A stretch of 64,000 nucleotides of DNA from assembly GCF_013408655.1 (NCBI RefSeq), contig NZ_JACCBP010000001.1:310001-374000 (forward strand), read 5' to 3'. Shown here piece after piece: positions 36,900 to 45,565 of this stretch (positions are counted from its first letter, which is position 1; every line of letters begins with the position of its first letter). Made by a program: the position numbers and the translations under genes. Source of the DNA: Pigmentiphaga litoralis. GTDB taxonomy: Bacteria > Pseudomonadota > Gammaproteobacteria > Burkholderiales > Burkholderiaceae_B. The notes under the pieces were generated by a model. The model made no database searches. It was not told where the DNA came from and saw only the letters and a program-made list of their open reading frames with translations.

Positions 36900-37361
36900 A
36901 TGTCCGTCAGCGTGCAGCAGGAAGACTTCGACGTGGGCGCCGAACTGACGGCGCTGCGGCAGGACCCGTCGGTGGGCGCCATCGCCAGCTTCGTTGGCAC
37001 GGTGCGCGACATCAACGCGGGCGACGGCGTGGCCTCGCTGACCCTGGAGCATTACCCGGGCATGACGGAAAAGGCCCTGACCGAGATCGTCGAGCAGGCT
37101 CACGCGCGGTGGACACTGAACGCAGTGCGGGTGATCCACCGGGTGGGGGAACTGCGCCCGACCGATCAGATCGTGCTGGTGGCCGTGGCGTGCCGGCATC
37201 GGGGCGATGCCTTTCAGGCCTGCGAGTTCATCATGGATTACCTGAAGACGCAGGCGCCGTTCTGGAAGAAGGAAGAAACGGCGGCAGGCGCGCGCTGGGT
37301 GGACGCGCGCGACAGCGATCACGATGCAGCGAAGCGTTGGGGTTTGCCGGGGCAGGTTTGA
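36900..37361 (+). CDS. moaE: molybdopterin synthase catalytic subunit MoaE
   Basis: A 153-residue MoaE. Family motifs: GAIASFVGTVRD, LTLEHYPGMTEKAL, VIHRVGELRPTDQIVLVAV, HRGDAFQACEFIMDYLKTQAPFWKKE with the catalytic lysines. It partners MoaD to convert cyclic pyranopterin monophosphate to molybdopterin. Last gene of this run; it converges on hpnE across a spacer holding a 13-bp repeat array. I see no hairpin with a T run after it. Confidence 0.96.
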   Translation: MSVSVQQEDFDVGAELTALRQDPSVGAIASFVGTVRDINAGDGVASLTLEHYPGMTEKALTEIVEQAHARWTLNAVRVIHRVGELRPTDQIVLVAVACRHRGDAFQACEFIMDYLKTQAPFWKKEETAAGARWVDARDSDHDAAKRWGLPGQV

Positions 37362-37429
37362 TCCGCTGAGCGGTCAGGTGCGGAACCGCCGTGGGTATCC
37401 CGGGGGGGGCGGGGCACACGCTTTCGGCC

Positions 37430-37471
37430 GTCAGTTCCGGGCTTCAGTTCCGGGCTTCAGTTCCGGGCGTC
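37430..37471 (-). repeat. 13-bp tandem repeat spanning the hpnE stop codon
   Basis: On the minus strand GCCCGGAAC precedes the hpnE stop TGA (37457-37459), then TGAAGCCCGGAAC repeats twice and a third TGA follows at 37431-37433. The TGAs are exactly 13 bp apart, closing all frames. Confidence 0.9.
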
Positions 37472-39082
37472 AGCTGCATCTCGGACCCTTTCAATCTGCC
37501 GGTACACCCTATCCGCTGCCGCCAGGCCGCTGCGCACGGCGCCTTCCAGCGTTGCCGGGTAGCCCGTGTCCGTATAGTCACCGGCCAGCGTCACCGCGGT
37601 CCACGGCGTACGATTGCCGGGCCGTACCAGGTCCGGCACGGCTGCAAAGGTCGCGCGTTTTTCGATGATCAACGACGTGTCCGTCACGTCGGGCAGGTCG
37701 GGCAGGCGGCCGGGGTGGGCCGCCAGGTGATCACGCAGCTGCTGGATCAGCTGGTTGATCGCCGCGTCGCGCGGACGGTCTGCCAGCGCACTGGCTTCGC
37801 TGATCACGATGGTCAGTTCCGCGTGGTCGGGCGGCAGGCCAAGCAATGCGCCGCGGTCAAACACCCACTGCCCATCGCGGCCGGACGCGGGGTCGTCGAA
37901 CAACATCATCATGGGCGACGGCAGGCGGTAGGGGCCCGCCAGCCGCACGGTCAGCGTGGCGATGGGCAGATAGGTGAAGGCGCGTAGCGTGTCGCACAGG
38001 GTGGCTGAGTCCGCCAGGCCCACGAGCAGCCGGGCAGCAGCGACCGGCGGTACCGCAACGACAACCTGGTCGAAGACGAGTCCGTCGACTTCGACGCAAT
38101 CCTTGCCTGGGTCGACCGTGCCTGCGTCGACCTTGCCCGAGTCGACCTTGCCCGAGTCGACCATGCCCGCAGGCCTGCCCTCATTCTCTCTGGTTCCGCT
38201 GTCTTCCACCAACCTGATCGACCTGACCGCATGCCCATACCGCATGGTGCATCGCTCAGCCGCGGCTTGCGGCCACAACGCGGACAGGTCAACCTTCGGA
38301 ATCAACAGATCGCTGTCGGCGCGCGTCGTGGCCAGGCTGTCCCGCAGCACGACCGCGAACAGCCGCGCACACGCGTCGTCCAGGGGCGTGTTCAAAGCTG
38401 CCAGGCACAAGGGACGCCACATCGTTTCGATCACGCGATCGGTCTGGCCTGTGGCCGTCAACAGTTCGGACACCGTGCGCTGCGCGGGCCGGAACCCGGA
38501 TGCCTTCAACACATTCAGCAGGCGAATCGCGGCACGTTTGTCGGCCCACGCCAGACCCCGCGCGGTCAGCAGACCCGCAGCGACATGCAGGGGTGCAGGC
38601 AGCCAGGCGGGGGCCTTCAGCGCGAACTGGCCGTTGGCACTGACCAGACGCAGCGGCGACCGCTTCAGGGCTGTTTCCGGCGTGATACCCAGGCTGCGCA
38701 TCAAGGCCAGCGTTTCGGTGTATGCACCCAGCAGCAGGTGCTGGCCGTTGTCGAGGTTGGCCGCGAATCCGTGGCCAGCAGCAGAACCGCCCGTGGCACC
38801 ATGATCGGCGGCAGCAGGTCGTGACACAGCATTGCCTTCACCACTCCGATCGCTGACGGCCCCGGTGACAGGACTTCTGCCGATCGTGCCGACATGACTT
38901 CCGCTCCCGACCGCCGACGCGACGCCCCCGGGGCTTACCACCACCCGCCGCGCCCGCCCACCGGGCTCATGGGCGCTTTCGAATACGGTGACATCGCATC
39001 CGCGCTGCGTCAGACGTGCTGCCGCGGCCAGGCCGGCCCAGCCGGCGCCGACCACCGCGATCCATGGCCGTCTTGGGGTCAC
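37457..39082 (-). CDS. hpnE: hydroxysqualene dehydroxylase HpnE
   Basis: A 541-residue FAD amine-oxidase-fold protein completing bacterial squalene synthesis from hydroxysqualene. FAD site VVGAGWAGLAAAARL with EPGGRAR; DNGQHLLLGAYTETLALMR; VPPVAAARLL; and the C-terminal FAD contact LAGDYTDTGYPATLEGAVRSG. The family is about 420-450 aa. The excess lies in a Gly/Ser/Val-rich insert (about 47-109) and in a pentapeptide-repeat insert near 295-325 (units of the type VDSGK). The start is GTG 39082, three bases after the hpnD stop. It is the third gene of hpnCDE. Confidence 0.92.
   Translation of the reverse strand: MTPRRPWIAVVGAGWAGLAAAARLTQRGCDVTVFESAHEPGGRARRVVVSPGGVASAVGSGSHVGTIGRSPVTGAVSDRSGEGNAVSRPAAADHGATGGSAAGHGFAANLDNGQHLLLGAYTETLALMRSLGITPETALKRSPLRLVSANGQFALKAPAWLPAPLHVAAGLLTARGLAWADKRAAIRLLNVLKASGFRPAQRTVSELLTATGQTDRVIETMWRPLCLAALNTPLDDACARLFAVVLRDSLATTRADSDLLIPKVDLSALWPQAAAERCTMRYGHAVRSIRLVEDSGTRENEGRPAGMVDSGKVDSGKVDAGTVDPGKDCVEVDGLVFDQVVVAVPPVAAARLLVGLADSATLCDTLRAFTYLPIATLTVRLAGPYRLPSPMMMLFDDPASGRDGQWVFDRGALLGLPPDHAELTIVISEASALADRPRDAAINQLIQQLRDHLAAHPGRLPDLPDVTDTSLIIEKRATFAAVPDLVRPGNRTPWTAVTLAGDYTDTGYPATLEGAVRSGLAAADRVYRQIERVRDAADARN
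38111..38170 (-). repeat. 15-bp coding repeat in hpnE
   Basis: Four units of the plus-strand form GTCGACCTTGCCCGA, two identical and two with few changes, encode the VDSGK / VDAGT / VDPGK series. A fifth degenerate copy adjoins at 38096. Confidence 0.9.
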
Positions 39083-39085
39083 TGC

Positions 39086-39949
39086 TCAGGCGCCGATGCG
39101 GCGCTGTACGTATTTGCCGCCAGTGACATAGGTGCGCCACGCGAGCCAGAGCTTGCGCACGGGCGTCAGCGAGATGCGCTGATGGAGCACCTGGAATTGC
39201 GAGTCTTCGATCTCGTCGAGCAGGGCGTAATAGATCGCGGCCATCATCAGGCCGGGGCGCTGGGGCCGGCGGTCCTGTTCCGGCAGGGCGGCCAGGGCGT
39301 CCCGGTAGGCCGCGCGGGCGCGGTCGCACTGGAACTGCATCAGCGCGGTGAACCGGTCCGAATATTTGCCATTCAGGATCTCGGACGCCTTGACGTCGAA
39401 CTGCTGCAGCTCGTTCACGGGCAGGTAGATGCGGCCCTTGCGCGCGTCGTCACCCACATCGCGGATGATGTTGGTCAATTGAAAAGCCAGTCCCAGCTTG
39501 TCGGCATAGACCAGGGTGGCGGGATCGCTGTAGCCGAAGATGCCGGCCGACAATTCGCCGACGACACCGGCCACATGCCAACAGTACTTACGCAGTCCCG
39601 CGTAGTCCAGGTAGCGCGTCTGGTCCAGGTCCATCTCCATGCCGTCAACGATCGCAACCAGACGAGCCTGGGTGATTCCACAGCTTGCCAAGTGCGGCTG
39701 CAGCGCCTTGGTGACCGGATGATCCGGTTTGCCGTCAAACAGCTTCTGGATTTCGGTGCGCCACCAGGCCAGCTTGATGCGGGCCACGGAAGCGTCGCTG
39801 GCTTCGTCGACAGCGTCATCCAGCTGCCGGCACAGGGCATACAGCGCGGTGATCGCGCGGCGGCGCTCCGGGGGCAGGAACAGGAAGCTGTAGTAGAAGC
39901 TGGAACCGCTCTGCGCGGTCTTTTCCTGGCAGTACTGATCAGGCGTCAT
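39086..39949 (-). CDS. hpnD: presqualene diphosphate synthase HpnD
   Basis: A 287-residue trans-isoprenyl diphosphate synthase joining two farnesyl diphosphates to presqualene diphosphate. Two Asp-rich motifs are present: CRQLDDAVDE and LTNIIRDVGDDARKGRIYLP. YCWHVAGVVGELSAGIFGY is typical of HpnD. The ATG at 39949 overlaps the hpnC stop (ATGA), which favours it over the longer frame from 39991. Confidence 0.94.
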   Translation of the reverse strand: MTPDQYCQEKTAQSGSSFYYSFLFLPPERRRAITALYALCRQLDDAVDEASDASVARIKLAWWRTEIQKLFDGKPDHPVTKALQPHLASCGITQARLVAIVDGMEMDLDQTRYLDYAGLRKYCWHVAGVVGELSAGIFGYSDPATLVYADKLGLAFQLTNIIRDVGDDARKGRIYLPVNELQQFDVKASEILNGKYSDRFTALMQFQCDRARAAYRDALAALPEQDRRPQRPGLMMAAIYYALLDEIEDSQFQVLHQRISLTPVRKLWLAWRTYVTGGKYVQRRIGA

Positions 39950-40869
39950 AGTGAGGAGGAGGTTGCGGGCAGGGTGTGCGGCAGGCGGCACGCGCGCCAG
40001 GCCAGCAGGAGCCAGTCGGATTTGCCGAGCACGGGGCGGTGGCGGAACACGTCGTAGCCGACGGCGTCGATGCGTTCAAGGATGCGCAGACCGCCCAGCA
40101 GCACGAGGCGCAATTCCCAACCGATCCGGCCTGGAAGCGCCAGGGCCAAGGGTGCCCCGAAGTGTAGCAGCGCGCGTGCGCGTTCGACCTCGAACGCCAT
40201 CAAGGCGCGGAACGGTGCATCGGCGCGATGTGCGGCAATGGCCTCTTCGGTCACGCCGAACCGGATGCGGTCGTCTTGCGGCAGATAGATCCGGCCCTTG
40301 TCCCAGTCGACGCCCACGTCCTGCCAGAAGTTGGTCAGCTGCAGTCCAGAGCAGATGGCATTGGACCAGGCCAGGTGCTGCGCCGTAGCGGCGCCGTAGA
40401 GCCGCAGCATCAATTCACCCACCGGGTCGGCGGAACGTTGGCAGTAGTCGAGCAGTGAGGAATAGTCCGCATAGCGCTTTACCGTCACATCCTGGGCAAA
40501 GGCCGACAGCAGGCGGCGGAAGGGCGCAAGGGGCAGGTTGTGGCGGTCGATCGTGGCGGCCAGCGGAACAAAAATAGGGGCAAGATCGGGGTCGAACGCG
40601 CGTGTCGCAGACGCATCGCGCGCGTTGGCCGGGTCGTGCAAGCCGTCGGCGTCGTTGCTGCCTTGGTCCTGTCGCGACGCGTCGATACGGTCCAGCATCG
40701 CCTGATACCGCGCCAAACCGGCAAGCCGCTCGGCATCGGTGGCATCGCCTTCGTCCGCAATATCGTCGGCGCTGCGCGCGAAACGGTACAGGTCGGTGAC
40801 CGACGCGCGCAAGGCGGGCGGCAGCAGGAAGGACGCGACGGGAAAGTTTTCGTAGTGGTCGACGGGCAT
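39946..40869 (-). CDS. hpnC: squalene synthase-like HpnC (hydroxysqualene synthase)
   Basis: A 307-residue member of the squalene/phytoene synthase family that converts presqualene diphosphate to hydroxysqualene. It starts MPVDHYENFPVASFLLP (typical HpnC), with Asp-rich motifs FARSADDIADEGD and LTNFWQDVGVDWDKGRIYLP. A 20-30-residue polar loop rich in Asp/Ala/Asn (about 68-95) is longer than usual. First gene of the squalene operon. No squalene-hopene cyclase gene is in the window, so the end product (hopanoids or squalene) is not shown. Confidence 0.93.
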   Translation of the reverse strand: MPVDHYENFPVASFLLPPALRASVTDLYRFARSADDIADEGDATDAERLAGLARYQAMLDRIDASRQDQGSNDADGLHDPANARDASATRAFDPDLAPIFVPLAATIDRHNLPLAPFRRLLSAFAQDVTVKRYADYSSLLDYCQRSADPVGELMLRLYGAATAQHLAWSNAICSGLQLTNFWQDVGVDWDKGRIYLPQDDRIRFGVTEEAIAAHRADAPFRALMAFEVERARALLHFGAPLALALPGRIGWELRLVLLGGLRILERIDAVGYDVFRHRPVLGKSDWLLLAWRACRLPHTLPATSSSL

Positions 40870-40979
40870 GGGGGCTCGGAAGGGCAGGCAGGCATCATAC
40901 CGACAGATCGAAGACAGGATTTCGCAAGGATGAAACTGTCCAGGTTGACGGTTAGTGATTTGCCTTCAGGTGGCCGATA

Positions 40980-42332
40980 ATGGGGCACCCACGACTCTTG
41001 AGTTTTGCCATGTCCGATGCCCGTACCGTGCGCCACCCACGCCTGCAACCTGTGTCCAGGTCTGCCAGGCGGATGCTGCGGACCGCTGGGGTCCTGCTGC
41101 TGGGTCTGGCCGCCGCGACCGGGCTGACCGCGTGCAAGGACAAGGCGCCGGCCGAAGCCGAGGTGCTGCGGCCGGTTCGCACACTTGTGCTGGAAGCGGG
41201 TGACGTGAATCTGGTGGGCGAATTCCCGGCCGAAATCCGTCCGCGTGTCGACTCGGCCCTGGGCTTCCGGGTAGCGGGCAAGATCCTGGAACGGCGCGTG
41301 CAGGCCGGTCAGGAAGTCAAACGGGGGCAGGTACTGGCGCGTATCGACGCGTCCGACCTGCGATTGAACGAAAGCGCGTCGCGCGCGCAGCTGGCCGCGG
41401 CCGAAGTTGACCGCAAGCAGAAGCAGGCCGACCTGGCGCGCTACGACGAACTGCGGCGCAAGGGCTTCATCAGCGCCGCCGAATTCGAGTCGCGCCGCAC
41501 GGCGGCAGAGGCGTCCCAGGCGCAGTACGAGCAGGCGCGTGCCGGGCTGTCGGTGCAGACCAATCAAGCCGATTACGCCGTGCTGACGGCGCCTGCCGAT
41601 GGCGTTGTGACCAGTGTCGATGCCGAAGTCGGGCAGGTGGTGGCGGCCGGGCAGTCCGTCATGCACGTGGCCGGATCGGCCGACAAGGAAGCGGCCTTCC
41701 AGATCCCCGAAAACCGTGTCGACCAGGTACGTGGCCTGAACACGGCCGACGTCACTCTGTGGTCGGGCGGTCCGCCCATGAAGGGCGTCATCCGCGAGAT
41801 CAGCGGGTCGGCGGACCCGTCGACCCGGGCATTCGCGGCGCGCCTGCGCCTGATCGACCCTCCGCCCAGCGTGCGGTTCGGCATGACGGCCACGGTGCGG
41901 TTTGCCGGCCGCAGTGCGCAGCCCCTGGTGCGCGTGCCGCTCAGCGCCTTGTTGCGGCAGGATGATCAGACCTGGGTCTGGGTGTTTTCGCCCGATACCG
42001 GCGCGGTGACCCGCACGCCGGTGCGCCTTGCTACGGTCACCGACACCGAAGCGTTGCTGGAAAGCACCTTGCCCGCGCGGGCGGAAATCGTCACGGCTGG
42101 CGTGCATCTGCTGCGTGAAGGGCAACGCGTCAAACGGCTGGAAACGGTCGCTGCGCCGGGCGTCGCTGCTGCGCCGTCGGCATCGACATCGACCTCGGCA
42201 TCGACATCAACCTCGGCATCTCCTTCATCGTCTGCGACCAACGGCGCGGCGTCCGTCATGCCGGCAGGCGGCGCAAGCTCCACCCCCGCAGCCTCCACCC
42301 CTGCCACCTCCACCCGCGGAGCACCACGCTGA
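40980..42332 (+). CDS. RND efflux periplasmic adaptor lipoprotein
   Basis: A 450-residue membrane-fusion protein of a tripartite RND pump. A hydrophobic segment ends in the lipobox LTAC, so it is likely an acylated periplasmic lipoprotein. It then has the lipoyl half-motif GFRVAGKILERRVQAGQEVKRGQVLARID, a coiled-coil hairpin rich in Ala/Gln/Glu, TAPADGVVTSVDAEVGQVV, and beta-barrel parts. AGGTGG sits before ATG 40980; ATG 41010 or 41073 would give shorter leaders. The last 60 residues are a Ser/Thr/Ala/Pro tail made partly of an 18-bp repeat. Its stop overlaps the pump gene as TGATG. Confidence 0.9.
   Translation: MGHPRLLSFAMSDARTVRHPRLQPVSRSARRMLRTAGVLLLGLAAATGLTACKDKAPAEAEVLRPVRTLVLEAGDVNLVGEFPAEIRPRVDSALGFRVAGKILERRVQAGQEVKRGQVLARIDASDLRLNESASRAQLAAAEVDRKQKQADLARYDELRRKGFISAAEFESRRTAAEASQAQYEQARAGLSVQTNQADYAVLTAPADGVVTSVDAEVGQVVAAGQSVMHVAGSADKEAAFQIPENRVDQVRGLNTADVTLWSGGPPMKGVIREISGSADPSTRAFAARLRLIDPPPSVRFGMTATVRFAGRSAQPLVRVPLSALLRQDDQTWVWVFSPDTGAVTRTPVRLATVTDTEALLESTLPARAEIVTAGVHLLREGQRVKRLETVAAPGVAAAPSASTSTSASTSTSASPSSSATNGAASVMPAGGASSTPAASTPATSTRGAPR
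42177..42230 (+). repeat. 18-bp coding repeat in the RND adaptor tail
   Basis: Three units of TCGGCATCGACATCGACC type encode SASTST, SASTST and SASPSS. Confidence 0.88.
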
Positions 42333-45300
42333 TGTCGGGGTCCCAACCGCACCGCTTCAACCTGTCCCGCTGGGCGCTTGAACACCAACCGATTGTCCGT
42401 TACCTGATTGCCGTCCTGCTGCTTGGCGGGGTGTTTTCCTATCTGCAACTGGGCCAGGACGAAGACCCGCCTTTCACCTTCCGTGCGATGGTGGTGCGGG
42501 CCTACTGGCCGGGCGCGTCGGCGGAACAGACAATCGAACAGGTGACCGACCGCATCGAACGCGCGCTGCAGACCGTGCCGTACGCCGACAAGATCCGCAG
42601 TTACGCCAAACCTGGCGAGACGCTGACGATCCTGCAGCTGGAAGAGGGCGCGCCGGTGTCGGCGGTGGCCGACAGCTGGTACCAAGTGCGCAAGAAGGTA
42701 TCCGACATCCAGGGCACCTTCCCGGCAGGCACGGTCGGCCCGTTCTTCAATGACGAATTCGGCGACACCTTCGGCGTCATCTTCTCGTTCTCGTCCGACG
42801 GCTTCAACTATGCCGAGCTCAAGAAGTACGTCGAAGACGTGCGCCAGCAACTGCTGCGCGTGCAGGACGTGGCCAAGGTCGAGCTGTTCGGCGTCCAGGA
42901 CGAAAAGGTCTACATCGAGATCCCGCAGCGCAAGCTGGCGCAGTACGGGATTTCGCTGGACGGGGTATCGGCTCAGCTGACCGGCCAGAACGCGATCGAG
43001 CCGTCGGGCGTGCTGGTGCTGCCCGATGAACGCCTGTGGGTGCGCGTGACTGGCCAGATCAAGGACGTGGAAGGGTTGCGCAATCTGCCGATCCGGGTCG
43101 CGGCCAGTGCGCAGAACGCGGCCGGCGTGTCGGCGGGCGGCACAGTCCGGCTGGGGGACATCGCGACCGTCGAGCGCGGCTATGTCGATCCGCCCACCAG
43201 CAAGATGCGTCATGGCACCGCGGCGGGCAGCCAGGAAGTGATCGGCCTGGGCGTGTCGATGGTGAAGGGCGGCGACATTGTCGGCCTGGGCGAGCGCCTG
43301 ACCGAAGTCGAACGCCGCATCAACGCCAGCCTGCCGGTCGGCATCGAGATGGTCAAGACGGCCGACCAGCCCAGCGCGGTCAAGGAGTCGGTCGGCGAGT
43401 TCGTGCATGTGCTGATCGAAGCCGTGGTGATCGTGCTGGCCGTCAGTTTCCTGGCGCTTGGCCTGCACACGCGGCCGTTGCGGCTCGATGTGCGGCCGGG
43501 GCTGGTGGTGGCGCTCACCATCCCGCTGGTGCTGGCCGCGACCTTCCTGTGCATGTACATCTTCAACATCAACCTGCACAAGATTTCGCTGGGCGCGCTG
43601 ATCATCGCGCTGGGGCTGCTGGTGGACGACGCCATCATTGCGGTCGAAATGATGGTGCGGAAGATGGAGGAGGGGATGGACCGGCTCGATGCCGCCACCT
43701 TTGCCTACCAGTCCACCGCGTTCCCCATGCTGACCGGCACGTTGATCACCGTGGCGGGATTCCTGCCGATCGCAATGGCCAAGTCGTCGGCCGGCGAATA
43801 CACGTTTTCGATTTTTGCCGTGACCGCCATTGCGCTGATCCTGTCCTGGATCGCGGCCGTCATCTTCACGCCGTATATCGGCTTCCTGCTGCTGCGGATC
43901 AAGCCGCATCACGCGACCGGCACGGACGGCGATGGCGCCACAGGCCATGCCAACGAACATGATGTGTTCGACACCCGGTTCTACCGCGGCCTGCGCCGGC
44001 TGGTCGATGCCTGCCTGCGGTTTCGCTGGGTGGTCATCGGCATCACGGCCGTCATGCTGGTGCTGGGGGCCGCCAGCTTCAGCGTGATCGAACAGCAGTT
44101 CTTCCCGGAGTCCAATCGCCCGGAATTGACCGTGGACCTGTGGCTGCCGGAAGGCGCGAGTTTCCAGGCGACCGAGGCCGAGGCGCTCAAGCTGGAAAAG
44201 TGGCTGTCGGCCCAGCCCGAAGTGTCGGGCTACCTGACCTACATTGGCGTGGGCAGCCCGCGCTTCTATCTGCCACTGGACCTGCAACTGAACCAGGTAA
44301 ACCTGGCGCAGGTGGTCGTCACGTCGCGTGGGCTGGCCGATCGCAATGCCTTGCGCGCGCGCCTGCAGACCCTGTTCGACAACGATTTTCCAAACGTGCG
44401 CGGGCGGGTAAAGCTGCTGTCCAGCGGGCCGCCCGTGCCGTACGACGTCCAGTTCCGGGTGCAGGGGACCGACATCGCGGTGGTCCGGCGCATTGCCGAT
44501 CAGGTCAAAGACATCGTGCGCGCCAACCCCAATACCGTGGGCGTGAACGACAACTGGAACGAGAACGTGAAGGTACTGCGCCTGGAAATCGACCAGGACA
44601 AGGCGCGGGCCTTGGGGGTGACGTCGCAGAATCTGCAACGCACCGCCCAGTTGCTGCTGACCGGCGCGCCGATTGGCACCTTCCGCGAAGAAAACAAGCT
44701 GATTGACATCGTGGTGCGCCAGCCTGCTGACGAACGTGCCGCCATGACCCGGCTGGCCGAAGCCAGCGTGCCGACCACATCGGGCCGCTATGTGCCGTTG
44801 TCGCAGATTGCGACGCCGCATCTGGTCTGGGAGCCAGGCGTGATCTGGCGCCAGAACCGCGACTACGCGATCACCGTGCAGTCTGATGTGCGCAACGGTA
44901 TCCAGGGGCCGACGGTCACGGCGCAGATCGACCCCAAGCTGGCCGACCTGCGGCGCACGCTGCCGGCCGGCTACGAGATCGCCGTGGCCGGCGCGACCGA
45001 GGAATCCGGCACGGCGCAGTCGTCGATCGTGGCCAATGTGCCGCTGATGCTGGTGCTGGTCATGACGCTGCTGATGGCGCAGCTGCACAGCCTGTCGCGC
45101 GCGGTGCTGGTGTACCTGACCGGGCCGCTGGGCATCATCGGCGCAGCGCTGGCGCTGCTGCTGTTCAAGGCGCCCTTCGGGTTCGTCGCGCAACTGGGCG
45201 TGATTGCCCTGCTCGGCATGATCATCCGCAATTCCGTGATCCTGATCGACCAGATCGAACAGCACGTGAAGGAAGGCGAACCGGTCTGGACAGCCATCGT

Positions 45301-45517
45301 CGAGTCGGCGGTCCGGCGGTCGCGTCCCATCATGTTGACCGCGGCCGCGGCCGTACTGGCCATGATTCCTCTGTCGCGCAGCACGTTCTGGGGGCCGATG
45401 GCCGTTGCCATCATGGGCGGCCTGATCGTCGCCACGTTTCTTACCCTGCTATTCTTGCCGGCCCTTTACGCGGCCTGCTTCCGGGTCAAGCGCCCCGACG
45501 CGCCGCGCCAGGCTTGA
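42332..45517 (+). CDS. RND family efflux transporter permease
   Basis: A 1061-residue inner-membrane proton antiporter of the AcrB/HAE superfamily, twelve transmembrane helices with two large periplasmic loops. The proton-relay Asp pair in TM4 is present (LGLLVDDAIIAVEMM). Further conserved parts: SIVANVPLMLVLVMTLLMAQ, LGVIALLGMIIRNSVILIDQIE, and RRSRPIMLTAAAAVLAMIPL. The N terminus (QPIVRYLIAVLLLGGVFSYLQLGQDEDPPF split over TM1) fits the subgroup of small-cluster pumps that recruit an outer-membrane channel encoded elsewhere; none is adjacent. Substrate unknown. Confidence 0.93.
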   Translation: MSGSQPHRFNLSRWALEHQPIVRYLIAVLLLGGVFSYLQLGQDEDPPFTFRAMVVRAYWPGASAEQTIEQVTDRIERALQTVPYADKIRSYAKPGETLTILQLEEGAPVSAVADSWYQVRKKVSDIQGTFPAGTVGPFFNDEFGDTFGVIFSFSSDGFNYAELKKYVEDVRQQLLRVQDVAKVELFGVQDEKVYIEIPQRKLAQYGISLDGVSAQLTGQNAIEPSGVLVLPDERLWVRVTGQIKDVEGLRNLPIRVAASAQNAAGVSAGGTVRLGDIATVERGYVDPPTSKMRHGTAAGSQEVIGLGVSMVKGGDIVGLGERLTEVERRINASLPVGIEMVKTADQPSAVKESVGEFVHVLIEAVVIVLAVSFLALGLHTRPLRLDVRPGLVVALTIPLVLAATFLCMYIFNINLHKISLGALIIALGLLVDDAIIAVEMMVRKMEEGMDRLDAATFAYQSTAFPMLTGTLITVAGFLPIAMAKSSAGEYTFSIFAVTAIALILSWIAAVIFTPYIGFLLLRIKPHHATGTDGDGATGHANEHDVFDTRFYRGLRRLVDACLRFRWVVIGITAVMLVLGAASFSVIEQQFFPESNRPELTVDLWLPEGASFQATEAEALKLEKWLSAQPEVSGYLTYIGVGSPRFYLPLDLQLNQVNLAQVVVTSRGLADRNALRARLQTLFDNDFPNVRGRVKLLSSGPPVPYDVQFRVQGTDIAVVRRIADQVKDIVRANPNTVGVNDNWNENVKVLRLEIDQDKARALGVTSQNLQRTAQLLLTGAPIGTFREENKLIDIVVRQPADERAAMTRLAEASVPTTSGRYVPLSQIATPHLVWEPGVIWRQNRDYAITVQSDVRNGIQGPTVTAQIDPKLADLRRTLPAGYEIAVAGATEESGTAQSSIVANVPLMLVLVMTLLMAQLHSLSRAVLVYLTGPLGIIGAALALLLFKAPFGFVAQLGVIALLGMIIRNSVILIDQIEQHVKEGEPVWTAIVESAVRRSRPIMLTAAAAVLAMIPLSRSTFWGPMAVAIMGGLIVATFLTLLFLPALYAACFRVKRPDAPRQA

Positions 45518-45565
45518 CTGCGGTCAAGCTTGAATTCGATGTCTTCAGCCTCACAGTAATCCGAT

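Noticed and set aside
41966..45265. A 1099-residue minus-strand frame opposite the RND adaptor and pump
   Set aside because: It is the antisense of a clearly conserved pump gene, and its composition (His/Arg/Gln-rich) is typical of GC-rich shadow frames. The same applies to long antisense frames opposite purL, ppiD, thrC, clpB and the diiron protein gene.
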